Below, piece by piece: positions 54,420-64,000 of a DNA stretch of 64,000 bases; the first letter of the stretch is position 1; each line of letters starts with the position of its first letter. This stretch comes from Trichobilharzia regenti (taxonomy: Eukaryota; Platyhelminthes; Trematoda; Strigeidida; Schistosomatidae). The position numbers were made by a program, and so were the translations under genes. The stretch spans positions 88,134,721-88,198,720 of the forward strand of contig OX235263.1 in NCBI GenBank assembly GCA_944472135.2, in the 5' to 3' direction. The notes under the pieces were generated by a model. That model was given only the letters and a program-made list of their open reading frames with translations, made no database searches and was not told the origin of the DNA.

Positions 54420-55680
54420 AATAATTACAAATTATTTAAAATAATCTCAGCATGTTTAAGCAAAACATCAAAACAAGATTTTTCTGAATGTTTCACTGCG
54501 TGAGCCACAGTTGCTTCAGCAGAATTATTCAGATTTGATTAACCAGTTGAAAATTACATAAATTGAAGTGAGTTCCTTTGAAGGTCACTTGTCCGTAGTC
54601 ATTAGCACCAATAGGCGAATGTGAACAGTCATCATGTATTTGTAATGGTTAAAATCAAATTGTCATATGTGCATATTTGTCTGCATGAGTGTGTGTTTGT
54701 GTACGTGTATGTTGTTTGTAGTATAGGAAACCCGTCAAACCATGACAATATTTCAAAGTGGTCATAATATAGGATAAGTCTATCCCTTCTCTCCTATTTA
54801 CTCTATGTGATATGGTTAATAGATGTAGGGCTTCAGAGGTTAACCTTTCTTTATATGTTCAATGAAAGCCTCTTCCTAGAATTTCAGCATTATCGAAATC
54901 GATGTTATGTGAGCTGTCTATAACATGTCTTGCTATAACTGATCTATTTTCTAGGCTTTCTAATTGCACTTCATTTCTAGGTGCACGTTTCATGCACTCT
55001 GACCTTCAACTGTCTACTGCTCTCCCTTACATAGCAAACTTGACATTCTTATTACTGATTGTCAAAGATATGGTTCCCAAAATGACACAAAACAATTGTA
55101 TCCTTAGGATAATTACCAGGGATTTCTCTAGGGGATTATCGGACTTGAAGTACACTTTAATATTATATGAAGCAAGTAGTCTTTGAAGTTATTCAACTGT
55201 CTCCTTTTGATATGGAATAGCAGTTGTTGAAAGCTGAGATTTTTCAATTTTTCCTTCTTCTCTATTGGCCCATTTTATTGTGAATATAATATAGGAGCTT
55301 TCTTGGATAACCATTTCCAATCCAAATTTATTTTATATTTGAGATCTCGTTCTCCGTATCATCACTATCTGTTATAATATTTCTAGCTCTGATAGCGAGA
55401 TTTAAATCTTCTGAAACTTTTATTTCCACTGGATGATCTGATTGAAAATTCAAATATTTGTTTGATTGTGTCGGTTCCCTGTGTATCGTGAACTTCAGTT
55501 TCCTGTCAGTTAATTTGTTCACAAGGCAATCGAGAAGGTTCCGAGTTTCCTCATTCGATTCCACTTCATTAGTAAACTGTTGTATATATTTTTTCTGCTG
55601 TAGAATCTGTACCTCACACAACGAGACGTTCAGAAAAATCTTCTTTTGATTTTTTTTCTTTGACACACTGGGGTAATTTA
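54420..55680 (-). mobile_element. PLE-C copy, reverse, with inverted arms
   Basis: Arms 54440-54520 and 55610-55680 are inverted and match the foldback at 9030-9210. 55666-55328 on - encodes RT thumb: NLLDCLVNKLTDRKLKF, REPTQSNKYLNFQSDHP. Further on (55190-54880) a decayed tail reads VIARHVIDSSHNIDFDNAEI. Confidence 0.7.
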
Positions 55681-55684
55681 ATTG

Positions 55685-56040
55685 AATTTTAAATTTACCC
55701 GTCGATTGATAGGACTGAAGTGCTTGGTCTCAGGTTGACATGTCTGTCGGCTTCCTGTACAGATGCTTGGACGATTTCTGGGCATGTAATTAGGATTTTA
55801 TTGGTGGATGGTGACTAGCAGTGGAATCCAGGATAACGCGCATTTCTTCTTATTTGGGAATCATCACCTGAATGTACCTGCATTCCACAGTGAGTCAGTG
55901 TTGATGTTCCTACCGATGTTCCACCACTTAACTTCTGATTACTTGCCCAGACATCGTCGCCAGTCATCGGAGCCGACAGACATGTCAACCTGAGACCGAG
56001 CACTACGTCCCAGTCAATCGACGGGGAAAATCTAAAAGTG
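55685..56040. repeat. F1 fragment between two inverted 5' segments
   Basis: 55690-55795 and 55935-56038 are inverted F1 5' segments; between them lies a reverse F1 ribozyme remnant without a tRNA-like head. Confidence 0.65.
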
Positions 56041-56439
56041 GGACTAAATCATTCTAGTATTTGCGTAGATTTTACGTCCCAAATAAGAAAGCAAATTTAA
56101 CTTCAGTAAATGTGGCTGGGATTTATAGCAGCGACTAACTAATCCTATTTTACATGTTCAGTAACATAGAAAATGATAAAGTTTGAATCGAAACATCTTG
56201 CTACTCACAAGTAGAAAGTAGTAAACAAGAAATGTTTCATTTTGTTAACGGTCAACAATTCTAAAATATATACTTCGATTCTAAAAATATTTGTTTTCTT
56301 AACAGGTTTGAAAGAATCGTGATAAAATACTTCGAAAATAATTATCGCGATATGTATACAAGCGTCACCAGTTTAGTAATAGAATGTCCCCTAATTATAT
56401 GGGAGATAAGGGTCCGATCTCCACTCGAAACACAATTAA

Positions 56440-56765
56440 TTCAATTTTAGATTTTCCTGTCGATTGATTCGACCGAAGTGCTCGGTCTCAGGTTGACACG
56501 TCTGTCGGCTTCTCGTGCAGATGCTTCAACGATATCTTGACATTTGATCATAAGTTAATTGGTGGATGTCGACTGGCAGTGGAATCCAGGATAACGGGCA
56601 TTTCGTCCTATTTGGGGTTCGAAACTATGGGCGCTGGGTTCGAGTCTCATTTGGAACATCATAACTCACTGCGGAGTGCAAGTACATCCAGATACCAATG
56701 ATTCCTAAACAGGACTAATTGCGCATCCTGGATTCCAGTTCTAGTCACTAACCACCAACTAACAC
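56440..56765. repeat. F1 repeat, degraded pair
   Basis: 5' segment, reverse ribozyme end, forward B box (GGGTTCGAGTCTC) and forward ribozyme end (CCTGGATTCCAGTTC). Confidence 0.6.
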
Positions 56766-56924
56766 TTAAACTTAGCTTGGTATGCAGTAAACCCAGAAAA
56801 GAGGGTAGGTTAGGTGTAACATCAACAACCCTCACACCGTAAAAGCAGTACCACCGCCAACCTTACGTCTGACTTTGAACATAAGTAAAGAACAAAGTAT
56901 ACAAGCTCAGTATATGTTTCCCCT

Positions 56925-57345
56925 CATGAGCTGATATAGGTTACAAAACCATCGGAAAACCAGCTGGGACTACTAAACGGCTGTTTCGTCACAGTTTGGG
57001 ACTCATCGTCAGTACGCATCCACCACCAGTTTCGAGCATAGGTTACAAAGGGATCGCGTAAATCATCAATCCACTTGACCCGATCCAACAGTCTGTGAAT
57101 TCCAACTTCTGACTAATCACGATATAGCGTGACTGCTAGCCAATATTATCCATGTCGAGTATTTGTCTTCATTCCTGACAGGATGGACCCCACTGGTCAC
57201 CGATTCCCACTAGAATCCAGGTAAGTACTTACCTGAATAGGGTCTGTCACTAGTGAGCATCTCAATGATATTTAAATATTGGCTTTTAAGGATTCGATTG
57301 ATTGGTTACAGGATTTCATCGTGAGTCGACATCAGTCAGAGAACC
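56925..57345 (-). repeat. F2 repeats, degraded
   Basis: Reverse F2 with tail, ribozyme (GTTTCGTCACAGTTTGGGAC), head and 5' extension to about 57240; a second tail fragment at 57300-57345. Confidence 0.55.
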
Positions 57346-57900
57346 ACCCTTGCAGCCGACCCCAACCAGTCGTTTTCCATTAGGATTCCACTTGGTAACC
57401 TGGAGAGTGATATCACTCATCGATCTCCTCAGCATATCTCTGGGCCATCTCCACTTCCTTTTACACACTTCCTGGACAGTAGGTTTCTGTTTAGTTTGTT
57501 GGCAGAGTTCCTTATAGCCTAGTCTCTCTGATCATTTGATTTTCATTATGCAAAGAAGACAGCTACTGGTGAAAGTCTGTATCCTGTTGAAAGGGATTTC
57601 CATGATGCTCGCATCACTTTTTCTGAAGCACACAGATGTACTGATGTGATATTTTTGTGTTGAAAATCCTAATCTTGTTTCTTTTTTATTCTGAGCGCAA
57701 AAGATTTCCGCATTGATATCAAACCAGTGATGGTGTGTCTTCGACATACTCATCTGTCCCACTTGTAGTTGAAGTAACTTTGCCTAGATAAGTCGAAGGG
57801 GTTACTTCCTTTAGATTTCCCTCGTCCAGACCTTCTAAAGTCGTTTTAGAGGTTCAGCGGATACCCAGGCAACATTATACAAGAAAACATTTTCGAAATG
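57345..57900 (-). mobile_element. RTE-type LINE, 3' fragment
   Basis: - strand pieces similar to 26810-28235 and 36300-36800 (TCAACACAAAAATAT-type segment, CAACAGGATACAGAC). Heavily mutated. Confidence 0.45.
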
Positions 57901-57954
57901 ATTTGAAATCAATAAATTCAAAATAAGTGGATTGGGAAAATAATAATAATGATA

Positions 57955-58570
57955 TCAGCTAGAGAACCATTGAGACCCAGAAAGTACTGAACAGCTGTTT
58001 CATCCTAGTTTTTCGGGAATCAGCGGCAGTACGCACCCCCTGGGGTTTAAACCTAAGACCTTCCGGTTGCATAGCAAGCTCGCACACCATTCAGTCACTG
58101 GGACCCAATCCAATCGTTCATGAATTCTAACTTCTACCAATTCGTGATTTGGCTCGACCCCAATCCTTAATCAACTCGTTAAAACGAAACTAACCCTTAC
58201 AAACCGAACTATCGAAAATTAATCTGATGCTCGCTAGTGACTTGCTAGAGGATGAAGTTTCCTGGAGTTCTAGTGAGAAGTCGTGACCAGTGAGGTTCAG
58301 TTAGATGTCAGGTGTGTGGATGGATGCCCCACCAACGACAATGGTTGGGGTCGTGCTTAATCACGAATCGGTAGAAGTTAGAATTCATGAACCAATGAGT
58401 CGGATCTTAGTGACTCAATGCTATGCAAGCTTGCCTTGTAACCAGAAGGTCATGGGTTCGGACCTCAGTGGGTGCGAACTGCCGATGATTCCAAAAAAAC
58501 TAGCATGTAACAACTGTCCAGTACTTCTTGGTTTTCAATGGTTCTCTAGCTGACATCAATCCGTGATCAA
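57955..58570. repeat. F2 repeat pair, head to head, degraded
   Basis: 57955-58180 reverse F2 (head CACTGGGACCCAATCC) and 58250-58570 forward F2 (5' extension GTTCTAGTGAGAAGTCGTGACC, B box, tail). Same arrangement as 2935-3480 and 49649-50138. Confidence 0.6.
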
Positions 58571-59164
58571 CTCATAAAAACAAAATTGGCCCTTACAAAC
58601 CAACCTACAGAAAATAATAATGACAAAAGTGAAAACCGGAATAGATAATTATCTAACTGGTAGGATAAATGTTACCACAGTAAGCTCAGATTAATTACAG
58701 TTCCTTTCGATCTACATAGTTTGGAATTCAGTCATTCGATAGCAATAGTATCAACAAACCCAATTGTTACTCAAGATTCTTTATTACAATATAATTTACA
58801 GCTAATAGGCAACTGAATTAATCCCATTACGCTTACTCTGAAGTTACAAACTGGACTGATCGAATTCGTTGAGCATCAACTCCACCGACTAGACACACAA
58901 CTATCGTTACTTCCCAGCTGGCAGTCACTACATCTGTTACAGTGGTATCTTAGATCGAAAGCTGCCTAAATGCCTCAGAATTAGTGTCTATGATTGTATC
59001 TCTGGATAATGCAGGCTCAGATCTCAGTGGGAAGATTACAGATATACCCCTCCTGACGAGTACCACCAAGTGCGAAACTTAAGTGAGACAGAATTTCTGT
59101 CGATTGCCTCCAACCATCTTATTAACACTCACTAAACAAAATGTATTACTCTAAACAGAAAGCA
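58571..59164. other. Intergenic, weak ribozyme-like word
   Basis: CTGACGA followed 14 bases later by GAAA at about 59054-59078 may be a lost F1. Otherwise nothing recognised. Confidence 0.3.
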
Positions 59165-59500
59165 ATAGTTTAATTGGTGGATGGTGTCTAGTAGTGGAAT
59201 CCAAGATAATACGCATTTCGTCCTATTTGGGACTTGTTGGTATCTGGATGTACCTGCATTCCGCAATGAATGATGATGTTCCAGCCGAGGGTTGAACCCA
59301 ATGCCCATAGTTTCAAACCCAAAATAGTTGGGAATACACATCCTGGTATCCACTGCTAGTCATCATACACTAATTATCTTCTAATTTCATGCCCAGACAT
59401 TGTCGAAGTATCTGCACAAGAAGCCGACAGACATGTCAACCTGAGACCGAGCACTTCGGTCTAATCAATCGAGGGGAAAATCTAAAATTCAATTAAAGAA
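59165..59500 (-). repeat. F1 repeat, reverse, with 5' segment
   Basis: Reverse ribozyme end, head remnant, second ribozyme end, and the inverted 5' segment ending GGGGAAAATCTAAAATTCAA. Confidence 0.65.
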
Positions 59501-59977
59501 ACAATAAATAAAATAAAGTAAAATACTATTAGTTTCTTGTTGTTTCTTTTTATTTTGCTGGTTTTCTAATAACTAGAACTTGAAAAATAAACAAAAATCT
59601 GTTAAAAACAACAAACAAAAAAGAATGAAAATCAAATTTCTTAAAAGTGTCAACATTATTTACACAGTTCATTGTTTATCAATAGTAACAATAACAATGC
59701 CCATCACAATCTGTCTGTTAGGTGCTAATTCTTATTGTTCGTCAACTTGTCTATGTTGCTCCGCAGGTGTGTATCTGTCTGTGTGTTGTGTGTAATTTTC
59801 AGTATTTAATGTTACTACTAGTAATGAATATATAGTAGTATGTGAAACGAATACAGCATAATAATATATGATGACTTCAATCTATTTCTTGTATATTTAA
59901 TTCAATTTTTCGATTTTCCTGTCGATTGATTGAAAGGAAGTGTTCGGGTTAAAGTTGGCATGTCTTTCGGTTTCTTG

Positions 59978-60639
59978 GCGATGTTCATCAGTAGCATCAC
60001 AGGAGTAGGAATGCTCCAGTGACCTTGAATGCATGCTAGTCGTTGACTGACGACACTCGTCATTATCACAGCCGAAATATCAACGCTATTCGTCGACTAA
60101 GGAACAAATTTCATTCATATCACATTTTTAAGTACTTTTTGGACAGTGTGTTAATAGCTCATTAGGGTTAGGGTTAGGATCATGGTCATAATTAGCATTA
60201 CAGTTAGGGTTAGGGTTGAGACTAGGGATAGATTTGTAGTTGATGTCATTTATTTCAATTTGTTTTCTCTTCTACATTTTCCTAGTCAGAACTCGTCGAT
60301 CCTTTTACTGGAAAGCATAGTAATTCACCCGAGGGCTTTCGGGGAAGACTGCACAACAGGATAAGAGAGCTAAACGATTCACAAAAACAGCTTCATCTTC
60401 AGCCACCTTGGTGAATACATGTACAAAAACTAGTCTAACTTAGCAACTGATACTCCTCATTAAAACCTGGACATATTTCTAAGTCATGTCAGAGGAAGAT
60501 ACCCTGTTTAATGTGTTTTCATGCATTTTCTTGTAAATATACGTCATTTTTTGTGCGAAAACTGCTTATTATTATGATTGGTCGGCTGAAGGTCACTCAT
60601 GCATTCGCATCCCTTGAGATGCTATTGTTGAACTTTGCC
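59978..60639. mobile_element. TIR element with internal telomere repeats, copy 2
   Basis: Ends pair (left GATGTTCATCAGTAGCATC, right GATGCTATTGTTGAAC) and are flanked by a 9-base duplication with one mismatch inside F1. Interior carries TTAGGG repeats at 60160-60235 and matches 20018-20721 in inverted orientation. Confidence 0.7.
60160..60235. repeat. Interstitial (TTAGGG)n array
   Basis: Contains GGGTTAGGGTTAGG and GTTAGGGTTAGGGTTG, with variants between. TTAGGG is the telomere unit of flatworms and most animals. Confidence 0.85.
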
Positions 60640-60800
60640 GGCTCCTTGTACAAATGCTTCGATGATGTCTTGGCATGCGTGGCAACATCATCACTCACTG
60701 TGGAATGCAGGTACATTCAGATACCGACGAGTCCAAAATAGGACGAAATGCCTGTAACCCTGGATTCCACTGCTAGTCACCATCCACCAATTACCTTCTA

Positions 60801-61609
60801 ATTTCTTGAATAACTGTCTTTCATTCCGTACGCTCACCCCCATCCCACACACACATTCACATACACAAATATAAAGGGTTTCATACAAAAGTGAACTGTA
60901 TCTACCCTCTTTCTCTCTCCATGTCACTCCATTCTTTCTGTCTCTTTCGCCATCATTTTTTTTTCAGAAAGAGAATTCTGAAATGACAAATTTTAACAAA
61001 TACCAAACACACAAATGTACATACGCTCATGCAAAATCACACACACACACATTTGATCAATTGATCTTGAACATACAAAACTACTTTTTTTTCAAACTTT
61101 GTTTAAATTATCCAAATCACGATAATAATGTACAGGTGACATTTTTAAATGTTCCAAAAGCCTAATTCATTTAAAACATTCCTTAGCGTTTGTGCATGTG
61201 TGCGTACGTGTTTGTGTGTATGTGTGCATGTTGTCAGCAGAGTATATTTCTTCAAAAGCTACACAATAAACCAAAAAGAAACCACACAGCCAATATTTCG
61301 TGGGAATAAACAAAAGTCAATCTTCTTCATTTCTTGTGTGAAAAGAATTTTCTGCAAGAGGGAAAAGAAACACTGACTCTTGACTGACAGATTCAAATTT
61401 TTTCTCTGTCAAGAGGTAAATAAATAACTGAACACAATACAAAACACATCATGATTAATTTTCTTGATTTATTGTGTGTTTTATTTTTTGTTCTCATTCA
61501 TTTTTTGTCGATTTTCTGGTTTATTAGTTTTTTTTTCTATGTTTCTGGTTCTATAGTTAGTCGTATCATTTTATTGCAATTAAAAAACAGGACAATTTTT
61601 AATGTTTTT
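60801..61609. other. Intergenic, simple-sequence rich
   Basis: CA-rich stretch near 61035-61055, GTGTGT words near 61195-61230 and several T runs. No gene. Confidence 0.4.
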
Positions 61610-61715
61610 TTTTTTTGATAGATGATGGTTAGCGTGACAGAACCAATCTTAGATTGCATGCGTTTCGTCCGATTTGACTCTTGTCAGCTGCATCCGTCTA
61701 CATCTTCATGAGTGA
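61610..61715 (-). repeat. F1 ribozyme end, degraded
   Basis: ATGATGGTTAGCGTG...GCGTTTCGTCCGATTTGAC: reverse F1 ribozyme end with many changes. Confidence 0.45.
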
Positions 61716-61717
61716 CT

Positions 61718-61880
61718 TTATTATAGATCGATTCCACACAGTACTTTTGGTACAAGTGATATCAGTAGCCCAAATTCAGTAGGCGAACCATTGATATCAG
61801 GCGTGCGTCAGCCGGGAATCGAAGCCTGGACTATAGGCATGGTCAGTGAGCGTCCTAATCACTGTGTCATCGATAGTCAA
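61718..61880 (-). repeat. F4 SINE, reverse
   Basis: Reverse order: tail (CACAGTACTTTTGGTAC), body (GTAGCCCAAATT), B box (GGGAATCGAAGCC) and head (CGTCCTAATCACTGTG). Confidence 0.6.
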
Positions 61881-62184
61881 ACCTAAAGGTGATCTTTTCA
61901 TCAAACTATAGAGCCCTGAGAGAAGATACACAGTAGTCTAGATGTGTCAAATACTAATCGCTACTTTGGTTTTACATATCGTGCTTAGTGTCACCTGTCA
62001 TCAAAATGGATGGATCTATATTTCTAAGAGAAAAGTATGATTGTAACCTACATATATCGAAGAATTCAGTGACGAAAATCCTCTTTCCGATGATTTTATT
62101 TTCATACCTGCACAGTCGTATTTATACATATCTTTCTTTTATCAAGAGTCGATTGTAAGGTTTAGGTGTGTTTTTCGAGTTTGA
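61881..62184. other. Intergenic, no feature recognised
   Basis: No signature seen. Confidence 0.35.
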
Positions 62185-62350
62185 CCATGGAATGATATCA
62201 GCTAGGGAACCAGTGAAAACTGGGGAGTACGGGACATCTGTTTTCGTTATCCTAGTCTGGGAATCATCGACAGTACCCACCAAATGATGTTCGAACCCAG
62301 GCCCTTTCCGTTACAAGGCAAGCTCGAATACCTCTCAGCCACTGGGACCC
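62185..62350 (-). repeat. F2 repeat, degraded
   Basis: ATCAGCTAGGGAACCAGTG tail, ribozyme remnant, GTTCGAACCCAGGCCC B box and CTCAGCCACTGGGACCC head. Confidence 0.6.
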
Positions 62351-62627
62351 TAGTTATACATGCAAATATGTGAATTACAGGCGACAATAAAAATGCGTTT
62401 TCTTGTGTGTATGCGTAAGTTGAAGTTTGACAGTGAGTGAAAATACTAAAGTGCGAAAATATTGGTGTAAATGGTTACGAGTCACAGCTAATTAGATATA
62501 TGTCTAAATAAATAAATAGAGGTCAGCAGACATGTGTGGAATAGATGACTGGAGAATAAATCACAATCGGAAATGTCAATATGTGAATACAATAAGATCT
62601 GGACGTTATTATTGTTTCCTCTAATTT

Positions 62628-64000
62628 CTAGAGGGACATAGGGCATCAAGCGCTCATGTCTTCATTGCTTTCGGTTCCCCGCTAACGTTTTCACCTGGCT
62701 TCACGTCTGCTCACATGCTTTCACCTCCTATTCACATCACCTCCTCCTCTATGTCACCCCACCCTCGGACTGACGACCAACTAACTCGCCACTTCCCATT
62801 CGAGTTACACTTGAGAAATGGACTTGCGTCTGATGTCACTCACTTGATGGCTTGTTTTCTCAGAGTATGGCCACCAATCCAACTCCATTTCTACCTGCAT
62901 ATTTCTTGCACAATTGGTTTCTGCTGGGTTGTTTCGCTCACTGCCAGAGATCCTTCCCTGTTGCTTACCATTTCTGGCCGGCCATATGAACTTGAGCCAA
63001 GTATTGAGCGAAGACAGATGTTGATGAAGGCTTGTTTTTTGTTAAAAGTACCCTTCGTGACGTGGTGTCAAGTCTCTGATCCATACAGCAAGTAGCAGTG
63101 ACTTCACATTGGAGCTGAAAATCCAGATCTTATTTTTCATGCTGAGTGCTGCAGACCTCTACACAGACTTGAGAGTAATGAAAGCTTACCTTGCTTTCCC
63201 GATCTTCGCTTTGATATCCTCGTCAGTCCTGCCTGCAGCTGAGACGATGATCCCCAGGTAGGTAAATGATTTCAGATTTCTCCCATTTATGCTGATTGCT
63301 CCTTGCCGGGAATCTTCATCACCTTTGTTTTCTCTGTGTTCACCTAAAATACTATCTTTGATGCTTCTTCTATCGCCGACTTGTTGCTTTTCACTTGTAT
63401 GTCTTCCATTTTGTGGGAAACCAGACATATATCATCAGCGAATTCGAGATCCTTCAAGTTTTTGTGTGGGTCCTTACTGCTACGCCTACTGTCTGTCGCA
63501 TTATCCAGTCTATCGCAATCAGGAAAATCACTGGAGATGGTAGGCAGCCTTGTCTTACACCCATCTTCACTTCAAAGGCTTTCATTTCCCGTTGTGAAAA
63601 ACTTGGCATACAGCATTGTAGTACAACTGTCGGATGAGATGTATAATTGTTGGTTGCACAACGTAGTAGCGAATTAGTTACCAAATCACTTCTCAATCTA
63701 CGCTGCACAATCGAAGGTCTTTTTGAAGTCAATGAGGTTGAGGCAGAGCGCTGAGTGACTGCCATTCCAAGCTCTGTTCAATGGTGATCCGTTCTGTTGC
63801 GATTTGATCAAGGTTTTACTTGTTTCTCTTGAATTCAGCCTTGTTCCGGTCGACATTTTTCATCCTGGGCTTGTTATATTCTCTCCAGGATGATGCGGCT
63901 TAGCATTTTGCCTAGGATGGACAAGAGTGTGATGCATTGACTTTAGTCTCCTTTCTTTGGCAGTTTAAATAAGTAGCCATTTTTCCAATCAGCAGGTACC
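62628..64000 (-). mobile_element. RTE-type LINE, RT to 3' end, runs off the window
   Basis: On the - strand, 63765-63454 has MGVRQGCLPSPVIFLIAIDW; the next block, in another frame, reads LEFADDICLVSHKMEDIQ (catalytic Asp pair intact) and VNTEKTKVM; 63428-63186 has INGRNLKSFTYLGIIVSAAG and DEDIKAKIGKAR. The 3' end near 62640 shows the family tail (GCCCTATGTCCCTC, then AATAATAA). Nearer 64000 the fingers motif starts (NWKNGYLFKLP-type). Only a few frame changes, so younger than the other RTE copies. Confidence 0.75.

Larger units (their letters stand above)
59895..60800 (+). repeat. F1 repeat split by the TIR element
   Basis: 5' segment 59895-59977, interrupted at GGTTTCTTG, resumes at 60640 (GGCTCCTTG) through a shortened body and a ribozyme with CCGACGA core (mutated) to CCATCCACCAATT. 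Confidence 0.65.

Noticed and set aside
60160..60235. A chromosome end
   Set aside because: The TTAGGG run is short, imperfect and inside a TIR element with unrelated DNA on both sides.
62715..63677. + strand ORFs of 80-126 codons
   Set aside because: Antisense to the RTE reverse transcriptase region on the - strand.
1..64000. CRISPR arrays, operons, integrons or prophage
   Set aside because: Introns, pol III-type heads and LINE/PLE content show eukaryotic nuclear DNA; no regularly spaced direct repeats were seen.

Overview
This window looks like nuclear DNA from a parasitic flatworm, most likely a Schistosoma-type blood fluke. The clues are AT-rich sequence, small exons scattered over very long introns, TTAGGG-type repeats, many Penelope-like elements (PLEs), RTE- and CR1-type LINE fragments, and tRNA-headed repeats ending in hammerhead ribozymes that resemble the Sm-alpha family known from schistosomes. 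Species is inferred, not proven.

Host genes. (1) The 3' part of a kelch-repeat gene of the KLHL1/4/5 type runs on the + strand in five exons (1-187, 4696-5198, 18620-18793, 22157-22541, 24293-24412). All splice phases agree and the partial product is 455 residues with six kelch repeats. The BTB/BACK part would lie left of the window. (2) On the - strand, about 42077-40919 is one large exon of a divergent rhodopsin-like GPCR (TM1 to TM6 visible). I see no other host gene; everything else is intron, intergenic DNA or transposon.

Mobile elements. At least five PLE lineages (called A to E here) occur as about twenty degenerate copies. They are recognised by PLE reverse transcriptase motifs, a GIY-YIG endonuclease tail and inverted pseudo-LTR arms. 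One CR1-type LINE (12374-15748, -) keeps a 934-codon ORF open and sits inside an older PLE. Seven RTE-type LINE fragments are present. Non-autonomous families are: F1 and F2 (tRNA-like head plus hammerhead ribozyme), F4 (tail shared with the CR1 LINE), F5 (tail shared with the RTE LINE), F6 (a single tRNA-headed repeat), a TIR element carrying interstitial telomere repeats (two copies), and foldbacks.

Layout. 1-24.4 kb: kelch gene with introns full of nested PLEs. 24.4-40.6 kb: intergenic PLE-E, RTE, PLE-B and PLE-A remnants, a CR1 3' fragment and SINEs. 40.6-42.1 kb: GPCR exon with an F2 repeat fused to its 3' side. 42.1-55.7 kb: dense PLE cluster with ribozyme repeats inserted into it, several with clean target-site duplications. 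55.7-64 kb: more F1/F2 repeats, the second telomere-repeat element, F4 and an RTE that runs off the end.

How the parts fit. F1 and F2 share three traits with the PLEs: a hammerhead, target duplications of 12-14 bp (measured on F1/F2), and an inverted partial copy at one end. This suggests PLE machinery moves them. F4 and F5 appear to be tail-matched partners of the CR1 and RTE LINEs. I read this by eye; alignments and folding programs were not available.
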